A DNA stretch of 64,000 nucleotides. Source: Salminus brasiliensis. Taxonomy: Eukaryota > Chordata > Actinopteri > Characiformes > Bryconidae. Made by a program: the position numbers and the translations under genes. Positions 54,601 to 64,000 of the stretch are shown here, in pieces. Location: contig NC_132896.1 in the NCBI RefSeq assembly GCF_030463535.1, positions 20,255,709 through 20,319,708 on the forward strand. The letters are read 5' to 3'. The notes beneath the pieces are model-generated. The model ran no database searches. It saw only the letters and a program-made list of their open reading frames with translations, and had not been told where the DNA came from. Within the stretch, counting starts at the first letter, position 1; each line of letters begins with the position of its first letter.

Positions 54601-57482
54601 AAGAGCAGCAGATCCTTTGGAGGAGACATACTCTCATACTCATACTTAGTGTGGTGGAAGGCGTCATAGTAGGGAAAATATTACTGCAATAGCAGCATTT
54701 GTAAACAAGCATGTTTTACATTGTCCATCCATTATCACAGGCATGATAAGTAGTTTTTTAAACTAGTATTTTTTACTTGGATGCAAATCATTTACAGTCA
54801 ATGACTGCCTAAAATTTTCTACCGTAAAATGCTCTGCCAGACCTCTACCACAACAGCCTTTAGTTTCTGCTGGTTTGGGGCTCTTTCTGCCATTCAGTGT
54901 TGCCTTCAGTTAGTAAAAAACTGGCACAATTCATTTAAGACGGACTAAGAATATTCAATTTCTTTGCTTTAAGAAGCTCTTAGGTTGATGTTGCTGTATG
55001 TTTTGGATCATTATCCACCAGTAATATGAAGCACAATCCTAGCAGTTTTGCAGCATTTGACTCATCTTGCTATTTCTATCAGCAGTCACACCTGTTCTAT
55101 TGACACCATGTGCCTGTTCTATAACACTGCCTCCACCATGTTTGAAAGATGATGTGGTCTGCATCAAATCATGAACCCTTTCTTTCCTTCTCCACGGGGA
55201 AGCTAATCTTAGTTTAATCTTTCCATTTGTGTGGACAAGATTTGTTTTTATTTTTTTGGGCCTGGCAGTAGGCAGTCATTGTCTCTTGGTCATATTGTGT
55301 GACTTAACTTTACATGTTTACTAACTGTCATTTGCTGCGGTTGTAGCTTTTTTGTATTTGATCAAATAGTAACATTTGTAAATCTCTGAGCCTTGATCAA
55401 ACTTAAATCTCAAAAAATGACTTTTTTGTGGAACAATTAATTAATTAACCACCTAATGAAAGTTTTCTACATTCTTAATTGTAAATATCCCCATTGCAGC
55501 AATGCTTTTCCTACTACGACATCTGAACAAAGTTTTTTGTTCTCTTACTACACACTGTCCGTGGTAACTGACCAGATAATACAGATGTGTCAGAGATTAG
55601 GTTGAAAAATGCTAGAGTAAGGCTTTAAGGTTGCCCTCCCCATCTGTAGAACAGGCCATTCTTGAACCTCAAAGGAAAATAAAAGTACACGAAGACAGAT
55701 GAACAGAAGGAAGGTACACCATGGTCACTACTACTAATGACCTCATTCACTGCTGGAGAATGCCTCCAAAGGCCAAATTGCCACTCGGAAACCATAAAGC
55801 ACTGCGTTTAGCTAAATCAGCTATAGCTTAAGCCATTCTAATGCAACTAAACGTCCGGTAAATACAGTAAACGGCTCTTTAAGCATTATTCCCAAACAAA
55901 CTGCAAATCCACAGAACTCCCATTAAGCATGAAGCATCTCGCTGACAGCCAAACACTACATTTACAACAGCAAACCAGTACACTGACGACATCATAGGGA
56001 TGAGTGGAAGGGCAGTATGATGGACAGACGGACAGATGTGCAAGGCCATAGGGAGAGAGAATACTTACAGAGTGAGTGGTTGGTCAGGGAAAGAACAGGA
56101 TTAATGTGATACAAAATGTGGAAAGGGAAAAAAAGAAAAGAAAGAGGGGCATTATTTGCATCCGAGACGGAGCAGTCGGTGAGATTTAGGTTTGGTACCC
56201 ACATGGAGGAGAACCAAATGAGCTGAAAACTGCAGGATCTGTCTGATCTGCATATGAAGCACTGCAAACACACTCACTACATCTTCATCTCAATTATACA
56301 TGCGACTCCTCCATATGAATAGCAAAAGGTCCTCGAGAGGAATTCATTACAGGCTTGTGATATGTGAATGAAGCCATCTCTATGCTATTGTATACATTCG
56401 TTATGCAACAGTGTCAACCTCCAGACATAATAAACCCTATATTCATAGCCTCCAAACTATATGAATGAACTGATACACACACAGAACATTTGTCCCATTA
56501 AGATTATCATCATCAGAAGAAGCAGCTGTTCATCCATTTCTGATCATTTCTTTATTGTGCTGTATTCCACTGGTAATCAGAATAATTACTGCATGCGGAA
56601 TCAGCATTTAACAGCCAAACAGCTAAGCAGCCTCCCACATAATTAAACTCACATATAAACACAATTAAAGAAGTTAAAGAGAAAGATGGAGCGAGAGCAG
56701 AGTCAGGTTACGTTCTGAGGCGAGCTGACAGATGCTCTGGTGGCTTGGCTCGTTTTTCATGTGCGGATATCTGGTTTGTCCATGTGCATGACGAAAGAAT
56801 TTCACACCAGGTTACTATTTAGGCTAGTAAGTCTAATTAAATTGAAGACCAAAAACTATGAATGTGACAGAATTACTGATTTTACTGATCAAAATTTGTG
56901 AAAACCTGATCAGTCTACCAAGGTCTCTACCAAACTGTCACTAGGACGCTATAACTGTACTAAATTTCAGTGGCACTGCCTCCATACACCTTTCCTGAAG
57001 CCAAGATTTGTTTTGTAGAAGTTCTTCTTTTTAGAAACAGGTTATGAAAAGCTGCAATTATGCAACCTTTCTCTTGGGAAAGTGAATGTAGTGTACTGCA
57101 GGTACACAACTGGACCATGTTGTGCCTTTGAGGGTACAGTTACATCATTTGTACCTTGGTGAAGCAAGACAGCAAGTACCTGCAAAGTACCTACAAAGTA
57201 CCCTTGTTTTGAGAGTTTATCCACCGTTACAGGAAAAAAAAAACATGCATCACCACACGTGAATGTCTTTTTACATGTGAAAAAAATTGTGATCAAGTTT
57301 AATGATGACATTTTCAACTTATTTATCTATATTCTGAAACTATATGTGGCTATTTTGTAAGATCCACTCTTTTACAACCAATTTTAAGACTGTGAAGATA
57401 ATTATTATGATTTTCTAGGGGTAAACCATAAGAGTTATGTTTATTTGTGAGTTACATAATGTAGAATTTTTGTGTGTTTGTG

Positions 57483-57546
<64 letters not shown>

Positions 57547-60500
57547 TTCCCATTGCTGGAACAATCTGTCCCAGCTATGACAGGATACATAAAATACCCT
57601 GATATTTTGGTCTCCATTTTGCAGGAAATGCTGCTTTTAATGCAATATCTACATTTATGAAAAGGAACCAAGAGGGCTGTTTACATGTACACTGTAAACA
57701 AAAAAGGTTCCATGCAGTCATGAAAAAGGGTTCTTTGACAATAGTGAGAGTATTTTGGTGCTATATAAGAGTCATGTTTAAAAAGGAGCCATACAGAACC
57801 ATCTACACCAATGCAAAGAACATTTCACCAGGCAAAGAACCACATACAAAGCATCCACATGGTTCTTTGAGCTGTCATGGATCTATATATAAACACTATT
57901 TTTACTAAAGAAGCCCTGAAAACCTTTCAAGTGCATTAGAACATTAACTGCAATAGAAAAGTCTGTATTTGCTGATCGTACTACAATGAAAATGACTGGC
58001 CTACCTGAATTACCTTCCAACAATTTCTTAATTTTAAAATGCCTAATATTTGTTTTCTTTTCTTTGAAACTGCTTTTAGGCAGCAGACGTTGTGTCTTTT
58101 CTAGTGATGTGTCTTGGAATGACAGGTATAGACTGCTGTGTGTCAGCAGAACTCGCACGGTCATAGGAGTCACATTACCACAACAAAAAACGACTCACTG
58201 CAGCGCCTACAGCGCTGACACTACAGAGGCTGTCACGCTGCTGAGAGGGCACAAGCCTTTTGACTCTGGTTAAATTCAATTTCAAGTGTCCTGAGATAAA
58301 CATCGGGTCAAGTATAATCTCACTTGGCCTGTGATAAGGTCTCCATGTGGTGAGCTGTACGGGCACGGTGAACAATTCATCTCTCCCTTGCTAGAAATAA
58401 AAAAGTGTATCTTATATTATGCATGATATGTAAAGCAGAATTCGGAGTTAGCATGCATGTTCTATTTTCACACTAACGAAAAAAGCACTCTGGGATCTGA
58501 TGCCTTTCATGTCACATATCTTTATATGAATACTTCTGTGTGGATGGAACTTGCGTGTTCACTCAAATTATGGTTAAATGTCACAAGCCTGTAATGCACA
58601 TACATACACTGTATAAACAAAAGAAAAAAAGAAACACAAAGATAATCTGATACCACAAAAACAAAGGGAGAGTGGGTCACAACATCAAAACCTCAAAATC
58701 AATACAGATTTTGGTTTTAGCTGAACATTTTTGAAGAACATTATGGCAAATAACCTGCACATATCTTCTGTAAATGAACTACTGTAAATGCTTCTGGCAC
58801 CTACCATTTCAAAACAATTCAGCAGAAATCAGTGCAAATATTGCAATTTACCCCACAGGCAGAGTTAAGTATATAAGTATATAAGCTCGAAAGTCCCTCG
58901 GAGGGGTTAGAACAGTAATATGTGACTGAATTTGTAATAGGTGAGCTTCCCACACCAACTCTCACTGAGCAATTTGTTGGGATGACATGTACACTCATTC
59001 ATTAAATGATCAAATCAGCCAATCATCTGGCTGCAATGCAATGCATAAAGTCATGCAGATATGGATATGCAGATATGTACCATTAAAATGGGAAAAACTG
59101 TTGATTTTTGGCATGATTTTTAGTGCTGAATGGTCAGGTTTGGGGATTTTTAGAACTGCTGATCTCCTAGGCTTTTCAGTACAGTTCAGAACAGTGTCTA
59201 GATGTTTCTTACAATGGTATACCATAGTAGCAGAAAAGCCTCTCAGAATGCGCAACATGGTAAACTTTGAGGCAGATGGGCTACAACAGCAGAAGAGCAT
59301 GTTGGATTTCACTTCTGTGAGCCAATAACAGAATGCTGAGGCTACAGTGGACAAAGGCTCACCAGTTATGAAAAAGAAATTGCTTGTTTTGATAAATCTC
59401 TATTTCTGCTGAGACACATAGAAGAATACACCCACCTGCCTTGTGTCAACTGTCCTGGCTGGTGGTGGTGGTGGTGTAATAATGGTGTGATATTGATCTA
59501 AGGCATCTCAAACTGGTCATGAATTTCAGTGGGCTTCCCAGTCACCAGACCTACACCCAGGAGGTCACCTTTGGGATGTGGTAGAACGGGAGATTCACAG
59601 CATAAAAGTGCTCTTGATAAATCTGCAGGAACCGTGTGACACAATCACATCAACGTGGACCAGAATCTTAGAGGAATGTTTCCAATGTTTTGTGGAATCC
59701 ATTTCACAACGAACTGAGGCTGTTTTGGGCATTTGTGGGTAGTGGTAGCTGAGTGGTTAGAGCACTGGGTTACTGCTAACAGGGTTGTGGGTCCTATAGG
59801 AGTTGTGGGATTCACTTAGCTGCTCACTGTTGGGCCCTTGAGCAAGAGCAAAGGCTGCCCACCACTTCAGGCATGTGTGTTCACTGTGTGAGTATACTTA
59901 GTAGTGTCTATGTGTGTGTTAAAATTCCATCCTAGCCCAACTCAAGTTGTGAATGTGGTTGACTGACTGGTCTGACTTTGCAAAAATGCTAACATAGCAT
60001 TGTTCATTAATTTTTGATGAATATGCAAAAAAAGTCCAAAATTAACTGTTCAGAATTCAAATGGGAGCCATATGGACTTCTCACATTGTATTCAATTAGG
60101 ATCCTAGTTATAGGCTGTGCTTTCTCTTAGACTGTGTCTCTCTTGATGTGTTATTTAAATACTTCAAAATGATACTGTGTTACAGGGTACAGGCTGATCA
60201 CAGTACTTTTTAATGGTACTTTTATCTATTATAGGGTGAATCTGGAAAATTCGAAGGAGATTGCTGTGGGAACAGTAGACAGTATCTAAAGTAAGTTCTG
60301 CTTGAATTTACTTAACTATGCAAACAGTCCCTATTATATTTTACCCTGCATTGGGTTGTGTTCCTCTCTCCCCTACTACACAACACACACACAAAGACAC
60401 ACACATACTCATGCCCTGGCATGCAATTAAGTGGAAAAGATGCACTATTACTGCTGTTGAAAGGAGATGTGTTCAAATTCATGCTACTTTAGAGGACCCT

Positions 60501-63500
60501 AATTATTTCCACTGAAGAGAAAAGGGTGTGACCTTTATCAACCACGCAGCTCACATATCCTTCCTAGATTAACCACATTATTTATAGCAGTTGGACACTT
60601 AAACTGTCTACACTGAAAATAAACAGATTGTCCACAAAGCTCAATTTTATGTATAAAACCCACACAGTAACCAAGACTATGCTGAAGAAAAAGAGCAGGC
60701 CATGTTGCCCAAATGCAGGAAGGTGTTTAATTAGCTTTGTGCAGGGGGGCTTTGTAGCACGTAACGTGGCCACTTCCCAGTGGATGAGATGCAGGGAGAC
60801 GCATGGCCATTGAACACAGGCAATCATCATGCCTCAGTGAGCCTCATTCCTTTTTCATTGCCCTCCTGTGTGAAAGGGGCAGGGGGCTGTGCCAGCACTG
60901 CCTCTTCGTGTCATGCAAGCAGTAGAGACACGGAATGGGGGCCGCATTCCGATACACAGGCACATGGAGCAGACGTACAGTCAGTGTACTCAGGTCACCC
61001 AACTCCATCAGTTATTACTGACAGGACGATTTCTGCTTTCTCATGTAAAGAAGGTCTACCTATTTCTATCACTGGTCCAACTAAAATGGCTGTACAAGTT
61101 TACTTTCAAAATAAAGACCTTCAGCACCGGCTAAAACACGATTCCATTTTTGATACTGATCAATCAAAACCTCAGCTTAACAGCTAATACGGCTAACGTT
61201 TATAGCTGTTTTTGAATCAAGAAGCTTCTCATTAGCATGCTACAATTTTAAATAATATTGCATTAGCAGCAATACTGTCAGTATTCGGGAGATGCAGATT
61301 AAAGAATTAGGTTTCAAGTATGATTAGCCAAAGAATAAATCGCATACCAACTTAAAAAAAATAATAATAAAATTCCTTCACAAAAACAAATGTATAAAAA
61401 ATGTGCAAATGAGACAATTTAAAATAGTACTACATACAGCTAGCAATTAATTGTTCTCGAACCCTAGGTTCATTACTCCTAATCCAGAAACTATTGTGAA
61501 TCTTGGTAACCTTTTGGTTTAGCATATCTTGTGGAGTCTCAAAACTTACTTTCCTACTAATTACACCTACAGAGTTCATCAATCACAGATGTGTGCACAG
61601 ATGTGTGCAAAGGTTTAGAGCTCTATATATTTACATTTTTAGTGTAGTTAGTGTGAACCAACCCTTGTATCATTCCTTGAACCTTTACAAACTTGCCTCA
61701 AACCACATCATTCTCTTTAGTTCTTTTAAATAAGCTTGCTTATGTGACTTCTGACCCGGTGTGGCTTCATCTATAAAACGGATACAGGTACAGGCTTTAT
61801 TTTAGCTATACATCATATTCCTGTACATATAACGCTGTTTCATACAGCCAAAATGACTTCACAACCTGATGCAGTTTAAGGCCATTACTAGTGAGCTATG
61901 TCATGCTTGTAGCTCCACTGCAGAACAACAGAGAAGGGCGACAGTACACAACAGCAAGGGGTTCCTTTTAATTAACTACTGCTAATTCTAAAGGCTAAAT
62001 TCTGTAGTCCTGGACACCGCTATGGTAGACAGGTGCTGACCCAAAGCCAAAGCGGTACTTATTTATTAGTTTTCTAAAAGCATGCTAAATAATAATCTAT
62101 CTGTGTCAACACTGCCAATCCAACACATCTTTCCCAGAGGCACGAGCAGCCTAATGCTGGGGTAGGGAGGAGCAAGGACAAGCCAAGCACACTCTACCAT
62201 GTCTCTTATAGATGGGAGGTTTCCGGTAGATGTTGGGGTCCGCTGTTGCTGAGAAGAGAAAGAGAGGTTAAAGGTGAAATACAGAGAAGAGGGTGACACG
62301 GAAGGAGGAGGAGAAGACTGGAGTCACGTACAATTCTACTTCCTCTACTGTGTGTGTCCACGTTTTCAGGCAGGATTTGAAGGGATTGTGTGAGTGTGTG
62401 TATGTAACTAGGTCTGAAAAGGGAACTGTAAAAGAAAAGGGTCTTGTAAATAGTAGGGCCCGACCAACAGTTGTATCTTCAACTGATCATTGTACAAAAT
62501 ACTGTCAAATGCAGCTGCCAGTTTTTAATTGTTTCAAGAATAGCATAAAATTTAATGAAGACCTTGACAACCAACCCAGAGAACATGCTCATGTGGGGCT
62601 CACATGGGTGTAACATGGGCTATGTGTGTGTAAAGTGATCATGGGCTCTGAGTGGTTGGATGTGTTGTTAGTTGTAGTTGTAGTTGTAGTAGGACTTTCC
62701 AAATGGGCTCTATTGTACACCCCCCTTATCTCACAAGGGTGAACTCTGATGCAGGCTGATATTGAGAAAGTCCTGAAATTATCCAAAGTTTATTATTTTT
62801 TAAAGAACTGCTTTCATGATACAGAGCTTCTTTGTACACTTGTCTCTACTGGTCTGCTGAATTCTCTCTGGCTGCCAGGTTTGCACACATTCCAAGAGAA
62901 ATCACCAAATCATGTTTAAACAAGTCCGTATTTCTTAAATCATGTTTAAACAAATCTCTACTTCTCAACATCTAGACAAATGCAAATATTTAAATATTCC
63001 TTTTGAGACATCTGTCTTAAATCCAAGTCAAGTCTCAAGTCATGAAAATCATGAAGTCAAAGTCAAGTCGAGTCTTAATTAAGCAAGTCTCTAGTCCTTA
63101 AATTTTCGAGTCCCCCACCTCTGCTATTAGTGACTACTGTGTCTGTATGCAACATTAGGCTTCAGTGTAACTAAGGAAGCAACATTTTAACACCAAACAG
63201 GTTGCCTGACTACTAAATTGAAGTAAATGGTCTTCCTTACAATGCAGGTGTCTCTTAATTACCAATAATGTTTGGAAAAATCTGACACTAACACATTACA
63301 TGGGGGCAGCAATGGCCTAAAGATTAGAGAAGCGATGCAGAGGCTAAATTCTGTTGTACTGCTGTATAATGGCTATAATGGATGATTCAAATCTTTATTA
63401 TATGCTAATTTTATTGATCAGCTAATAGTTTGGTTGGGCCCTAGTAAATACCATTCAGGCTATGAATGAAGGGTAGAGCAGCAAATGGACTGGCAGCAGA

Positions 63501-63611
63501 GGCGTGGCCTACCTGGCACATGGAAATGCTTGGGTGCTTGGTTGGTGGTGGGTGTACTGGACCTGGGATCCAGCTGTGGGTAAAATGGAGAGCTCCTGCC
63601 ACTCTCAGAAC
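45083..63611 (-). CDS. ablim3: ablim3, actin-binding LIM protein 3, C-terminal part (partial, 11 exons)
   Basis: abLIM proteins couple N-terminal LIM domains to F-actin through a C-terminal villin headpiece. Exons high to low: 63611-63513, 62248-62198, 54214-54080, 53648-53578, 53260-53107, 47923-47894, 47551-47496, 47377-47317, 47173-47166, 46106-46026, 45196-45083. All have GT-AG borders and compatible phases; 285 codons and TAG lie in the window. Visible landmarks: [81 protein letters not shown], then the headpiece with [33 protein letters not shown] and terminal KKQARLF. The LIM domains must lie beyond 64000. The ABLIM family is certain. The choice of ABLIM3 over ABLIM1/2 rests on adjacency to afap1l1 and on the linker motifs. 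Confidence 0.9.
46026..46106 (-). CDS. ablim3: ablim3 exon (villin headpiece, N-terminal subdomain)
   Basis: 27 codons, phase 0: [20 protein letters not shown] then ADRARLE. This is the headpiece YPYExL...LPKDVDRxRLE motif. Acceptor TTACAG, donor GTGAG. Confidence 0.93.
46465..46590 (-). repeat. Possible degenerate tRNA-derived SINE
   Basis: On the minus strand TAGCGCAGTTGTTACAGC resembles a tRNA A box. The B box is not convincing, so this could be chance. Confidence 0.25.
47166..47173 (-). CDS. ablim3: ablim3 8-nt microexon (EYK)
   Basis: AATACAAG between a strong acceptor (CTCCTGCAG) and donor GTGAGT. It completes the split Glu codon and adds Tyr-Lys, giving the conserved REYKVYPYE junction. 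Without it the flanking exons are out of phase (phase 1 to phase 0). It is too short for ordinary gene finders. Confidence 0.85.
47317..47377 (-). CDS. ablim3: ablim3 exon ([14 protein letters not shown])
   Basis: Encodes [20 protein letters not shown]. The acceptor is a tandem CAGCAGCAG, so exon starts at 47377, 47374 or 47371 are all in frame. Donor GTTAGT after one base of a Glu codon. Confidence 0.88.
47496..47551 (-). CDS. ablim3: ablim3 exon ([13 protein letters not shown])
   Basis: Encodes [19 protein letters not shown]. [16 protein letters not shown] is a strongly conserved abLIM motif. Acceptor TGTTCAG, donor GTAAGA, phase 0 end. Confidence 0.9.
47894..47923 (-). CDS. ablim3: ablim3 small exon (PQAPYPAEN)
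   Basis: 30-base exon encoding [10 protein letters not shown], acceptor CTTTTGCAG, donor GTGAGT. Phases match both neighbours. Short and possibly alternatively used. Confidence 0.78.
48600..48675. mobile_element. End of a mariner-type MITE
   Basis: GTGTCACTGTCCAAATACTT and CTAGACCCCACTGTA form the terminal repeat of a widespread teleost element (read inversely, TACAGTGGGGTCTAGAAGTA). The other end was not located with confidence. Confidence 0.45.
48930..49178 (-). mobile_element. CACTATAT-type MITE, truncated, inverted relative to 49888-50402
   Basis: Ends AGGTGTCCCAATACTTTTGT CCATACAGTGTA, the reverse complement of the start of the next element. The internal block (GCAATGCTCCAAAATCTAG, TGAATGCAATCAAATCTTC) also matches in inverse. 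Confidence 0.6.
49888..50402 (+). mobile_element. Full-length CACTATAT-type MITE
   Basis: Starts CACTATATAGACAAATGTAT TGGGACACC and ends TGTCCACAAACATTTGGATG TATAGTG, imperfect inverted ends with TA at both borders (Tc1/mariner target). No transposase. Confidence 0.65.
51160..51450. repeat. Long purine (GA)n tract
   Basis: Almost 300 bp of GA-rich purine sequence with a pure GA core at 51286-51342. Long open frames on both strands here are composition artefacts. Confidence 0.9.
51581..51660. repeat. Pyrimidine (CT)n tract
   Basis: (CT)n core at 51581-51633 followed by a C/T-rich segment; complementary to the purine tract 240 bp upstream. Confidence 0.9.
52320..52471 (-). mobile_element. tRNA-derived SINE
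   Basis: Read on the minus strand: GAGTGGTCCAGCCGACTAAG (A-box region), then GGTTTGAATCTC (B box) about 35 bases on, then a non-tRNA body. Too degenerate for a functional tRNA. Confidence 0.55.
53107..53260 (-). CDS. ablim3: ablim3 exon ([14 protein letters not shown])
   Basis: Encodes [40 protein letters not shown] and [11 protein letters not shown]. GxGxxILKEEM is the core of the AbLIM anchor domain. Local GC content is higher than in the flanking introns. Acceptor CCTCTCAG, donor GTGAGT. Confidence 0.9.
53578..53648 (-). CDS. ablim3: ablim3 exon ([12 protein letters not shown])
   Basis: Encodes [20 protein letters not shown] then GLQR. RRRxSSGxEED matches the start of the abLIM anchor region. 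Acceptor TTCCACAG, donor GTATGC (suboptimal). Confidence 0.78.
54080..54214 (-). CDS. ablim3: ablim3 exon (KSKTSEDLL)
   Basis: Encodes [20 protein letters not shown], then [20 protein letters not shown] and TSSPK. KSKxSEDxx aligns with the abLIM linker; the YQ-rich part is less conserved. Acceptor TGTGTGCAG, donor GTAGGT. Confidence 0.85.
54840..55330 (-). mobile_element. Weak Tc1/mariner transposase relic
   Basis: Segments such as CACCATGTTTGAAAGATGAT GTGGTCTGC and ATCATGAACCCTTTCTTTCC resemble the antisense of a teleost Tc1-like transposase gene. Many breaks; boundaries uncertain. Confidence 0.35.
57485..57544. repeat. (GT)n microsatellite
   Basis: About 30 uninterrupted GT units. Confidence 0.95.
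57690..57875. repeat. AGAACC/GGTTCT fold-back repeat
   Basis: Repeated AAAGAACC and GGTTCTTTG words in opposite orientation at the two ends (AAAGGTTCCATG, GGGTTCTTTGA; GCAAAGAACC, GGTTCTTTGAG). A related segment is at about 19607-19700. Probably a non-autonomous DNA element. Confidence 0.5.
58935..59738 (+). mobile_element. Degenerate Tc1-like element
   Basis: Contains transposase-derived blocks: ACTGCTGATCTCCTAGG, GAAAAGCCTCTCAGAATGCG, GATGGGCTACAACAGCAGAA G, and near the end CACCTTTGGGATGTGGTAGA ACGGGAGATTC. Frames are broken and the middle is deleted. The right end is cut by the SINE that follows. Confidence 0.65.
59738..59935 (+). mobile_element. tRNA-derived SINE inserted into the Tc1-like relic
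   Basis: tRNA-like head GTGGTAGCTGAGTGGTTAGA GC with a diverged B box (GGGTTGTGGGTCC), then TGTTGGGCCCTTGAGCAAG. Starts exactly where the transposase-derived sequence stops. Confidence 0.6.
62198..62248 (-). CDS. ablim3: ablim3 exon ([10 protein letters not shown])
   Basis: 51 bases encoding [17 protein letters not shown]. Acceptor CTTCTCAG, donor [16 protein letters not shown] is an abLIM signature that directly follows HFHVP. Confidence 0.88.
62666..62692. repeat. (GTTGTA)n short tandem repeat
   Basis: Four to five imperfect hexamers in an ablim3 intron. Confidence 0.75.
62985..63120. repeat. AAGTC-rich degenerate repeat
   Basis: Recurrent CAAGTC/AAGTCAAGTC words ending CGAGTCCCCCACCTCTG, a common teleost interspersed repeat pattern. 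Confidence 0.5.
63300..63345 (+). mobile_element. Truncated SINE head
   Basis: GGGGGCAGCAATGGCCTAAA GATTAGAGAAGC resembles the tRNA-like head of a teleost SINE; the body is absent. Confidence 0.4.
63513..63611 (-). CDS. ablim3: ablim3 exon (PKHFHVP)
   Basis: First ablim3 exon in the window. Encodes [18 protein letters not shown], then [14 protein letters not shown]. Acceptor TGACGCAG, donor GTAGGC. The APKHFHVP block is conserved in the abLIM linker. Confidence 0.87.
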
Positions 63612-64000
63612 CTGCGTCAAGCCATCAGTCAATGACAGTGACAGAAGCAGAGCATGAATGAAGGATCATCCCTCCTCCAGTCACAAAACACACATCACTC
63701 TCGGTCAGAACACAAATCAGAAGGGACAATCTCTCTGTTCACAAACTAGCCAGGCAGAGTGTGCATTTCAGAAAAGGCAAGAACGGCATGCTGTGCTATA
63801 TATAGCAAAAAGAAAAACAGATACATAACAAAAATAAAAAATGGCAAGCCATGGAAAACTAATGTCGTCTAATTAGTTTATCTGCAGAGCCTGATTTCAC
63901 TTTTCAAAATCCAGTATAAACATTTAACATGCCTATCTTGCTTCCTGTCAAGGACATGTCAAGCATAATCCTTTCAGTATGCAGTGTGTATACTCTGTAA

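Larger units (their letters stand above)
54215..62197 (-). other. ablim3 intron (8 kb)
   Basis: Large intron between the KSKTSEDLL and [10 protein letters not shown] exons. It holds transposon relics, a GT microsatellite, a SINE and an AGAACC-rich repeat. A lone strong donor (GTAAGT near 56070, minus) has no usable acceptor upstream. 55480-57480 and 59940-62190 show nothing else nameable. Confidence 0.6.

Noticed and set aside
56060..56100. Strong donor GTAAGTATT on the minus strand in the large ablim3 intron
   Set aside because: No AG acceptor occurs in the preceding pyrimidine-rich 60 or so bases and the frame has no abLIM similarity.
59740..59800. Functional tRNA gene
   Set aside because: The tRNA-like head lacks a consistent cloverleaf and CCA-end region; it is the head of a SINE.

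Overview
The window is vertebrate genomic DNA and looks like a teleost fish. Genes are split by GT-AG introns, coding density is low, and the introns carry teleost-style repeats: Tc1/mariner relics, tRNA-derived SINEs, MITEs, LINE 3' ends with an ACTTG tail, and long CA, GA and TA microsatellites. The repeat families fit an otophysan such as a characin, catfish or electric-eel relative. That placement is inference from repeat style, not from a search.

Two protein genes are supported, both on the minus strand. (1) afap1l1 (actin filament-associated protein 1-like 1). Eighteen phase-compatible exons between 15564 and 905 give an uninterrupted frame of 736 codons plus stop: an N-terminal hydrophobic/leucine-rich segment, a proline/tyrosine-rich linker, PH1, PH2, a coiled coil and a basic tail. 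A 3' UTR runs to a polyA signal at 30-35. A short upstream leader exon is proposed near 41663-41684, which would make intron 1 about 26 kb. (2) The 3' half of ablim3 (actin-binding LIM protein 3). Eleven exons between 63611 and 45083 encode the AbLIM linker/anchor region and the C-terminal villin headpiece. The LIM-domain exons lie beyond 64000. Its 3' UTR probably ends near 43640. The pair and its order match human ABLIM3-AFAP1L1 (5q32), one of three paralogous ABLIM/AFAP1 pairs. Both products act on F-actin at the cytoskeleton: the AFAP proteins as Src-linked cross-linking adaptors, abLIM through its headpiece and LIM domains.

Layout: 1-904 afap1l1 3' UTR; 905-15564 afap1l1 exons and introns; 15565-41662 proposed intron 1, repeats only; 41663-43640 proposed 5' end of afap1l1 and intergenic DNA, including a 1-kb GC-box-bearing minisatellite; 43640-45082 ablim3 3' UTR; 45083-63611 ablim3 C-terminal exons; 63612-64000 intron.

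The most unusual signals are two local copy-and-paste events inside afap1l1. In one, 80 bp spanning an exon's splice acceptor sits at the 5' junction of a truncated LINE. In the other, 47 bp of intron was copied 2.2 kb away and is now bracketed by a 17-bp direct repeat. Also notable are the 42-bp minisatellite with higher-order structure between the two genes and an 8-nt microexon in ablim3. No CRISPR array, bacterial operon or classical RNA gene was seen.
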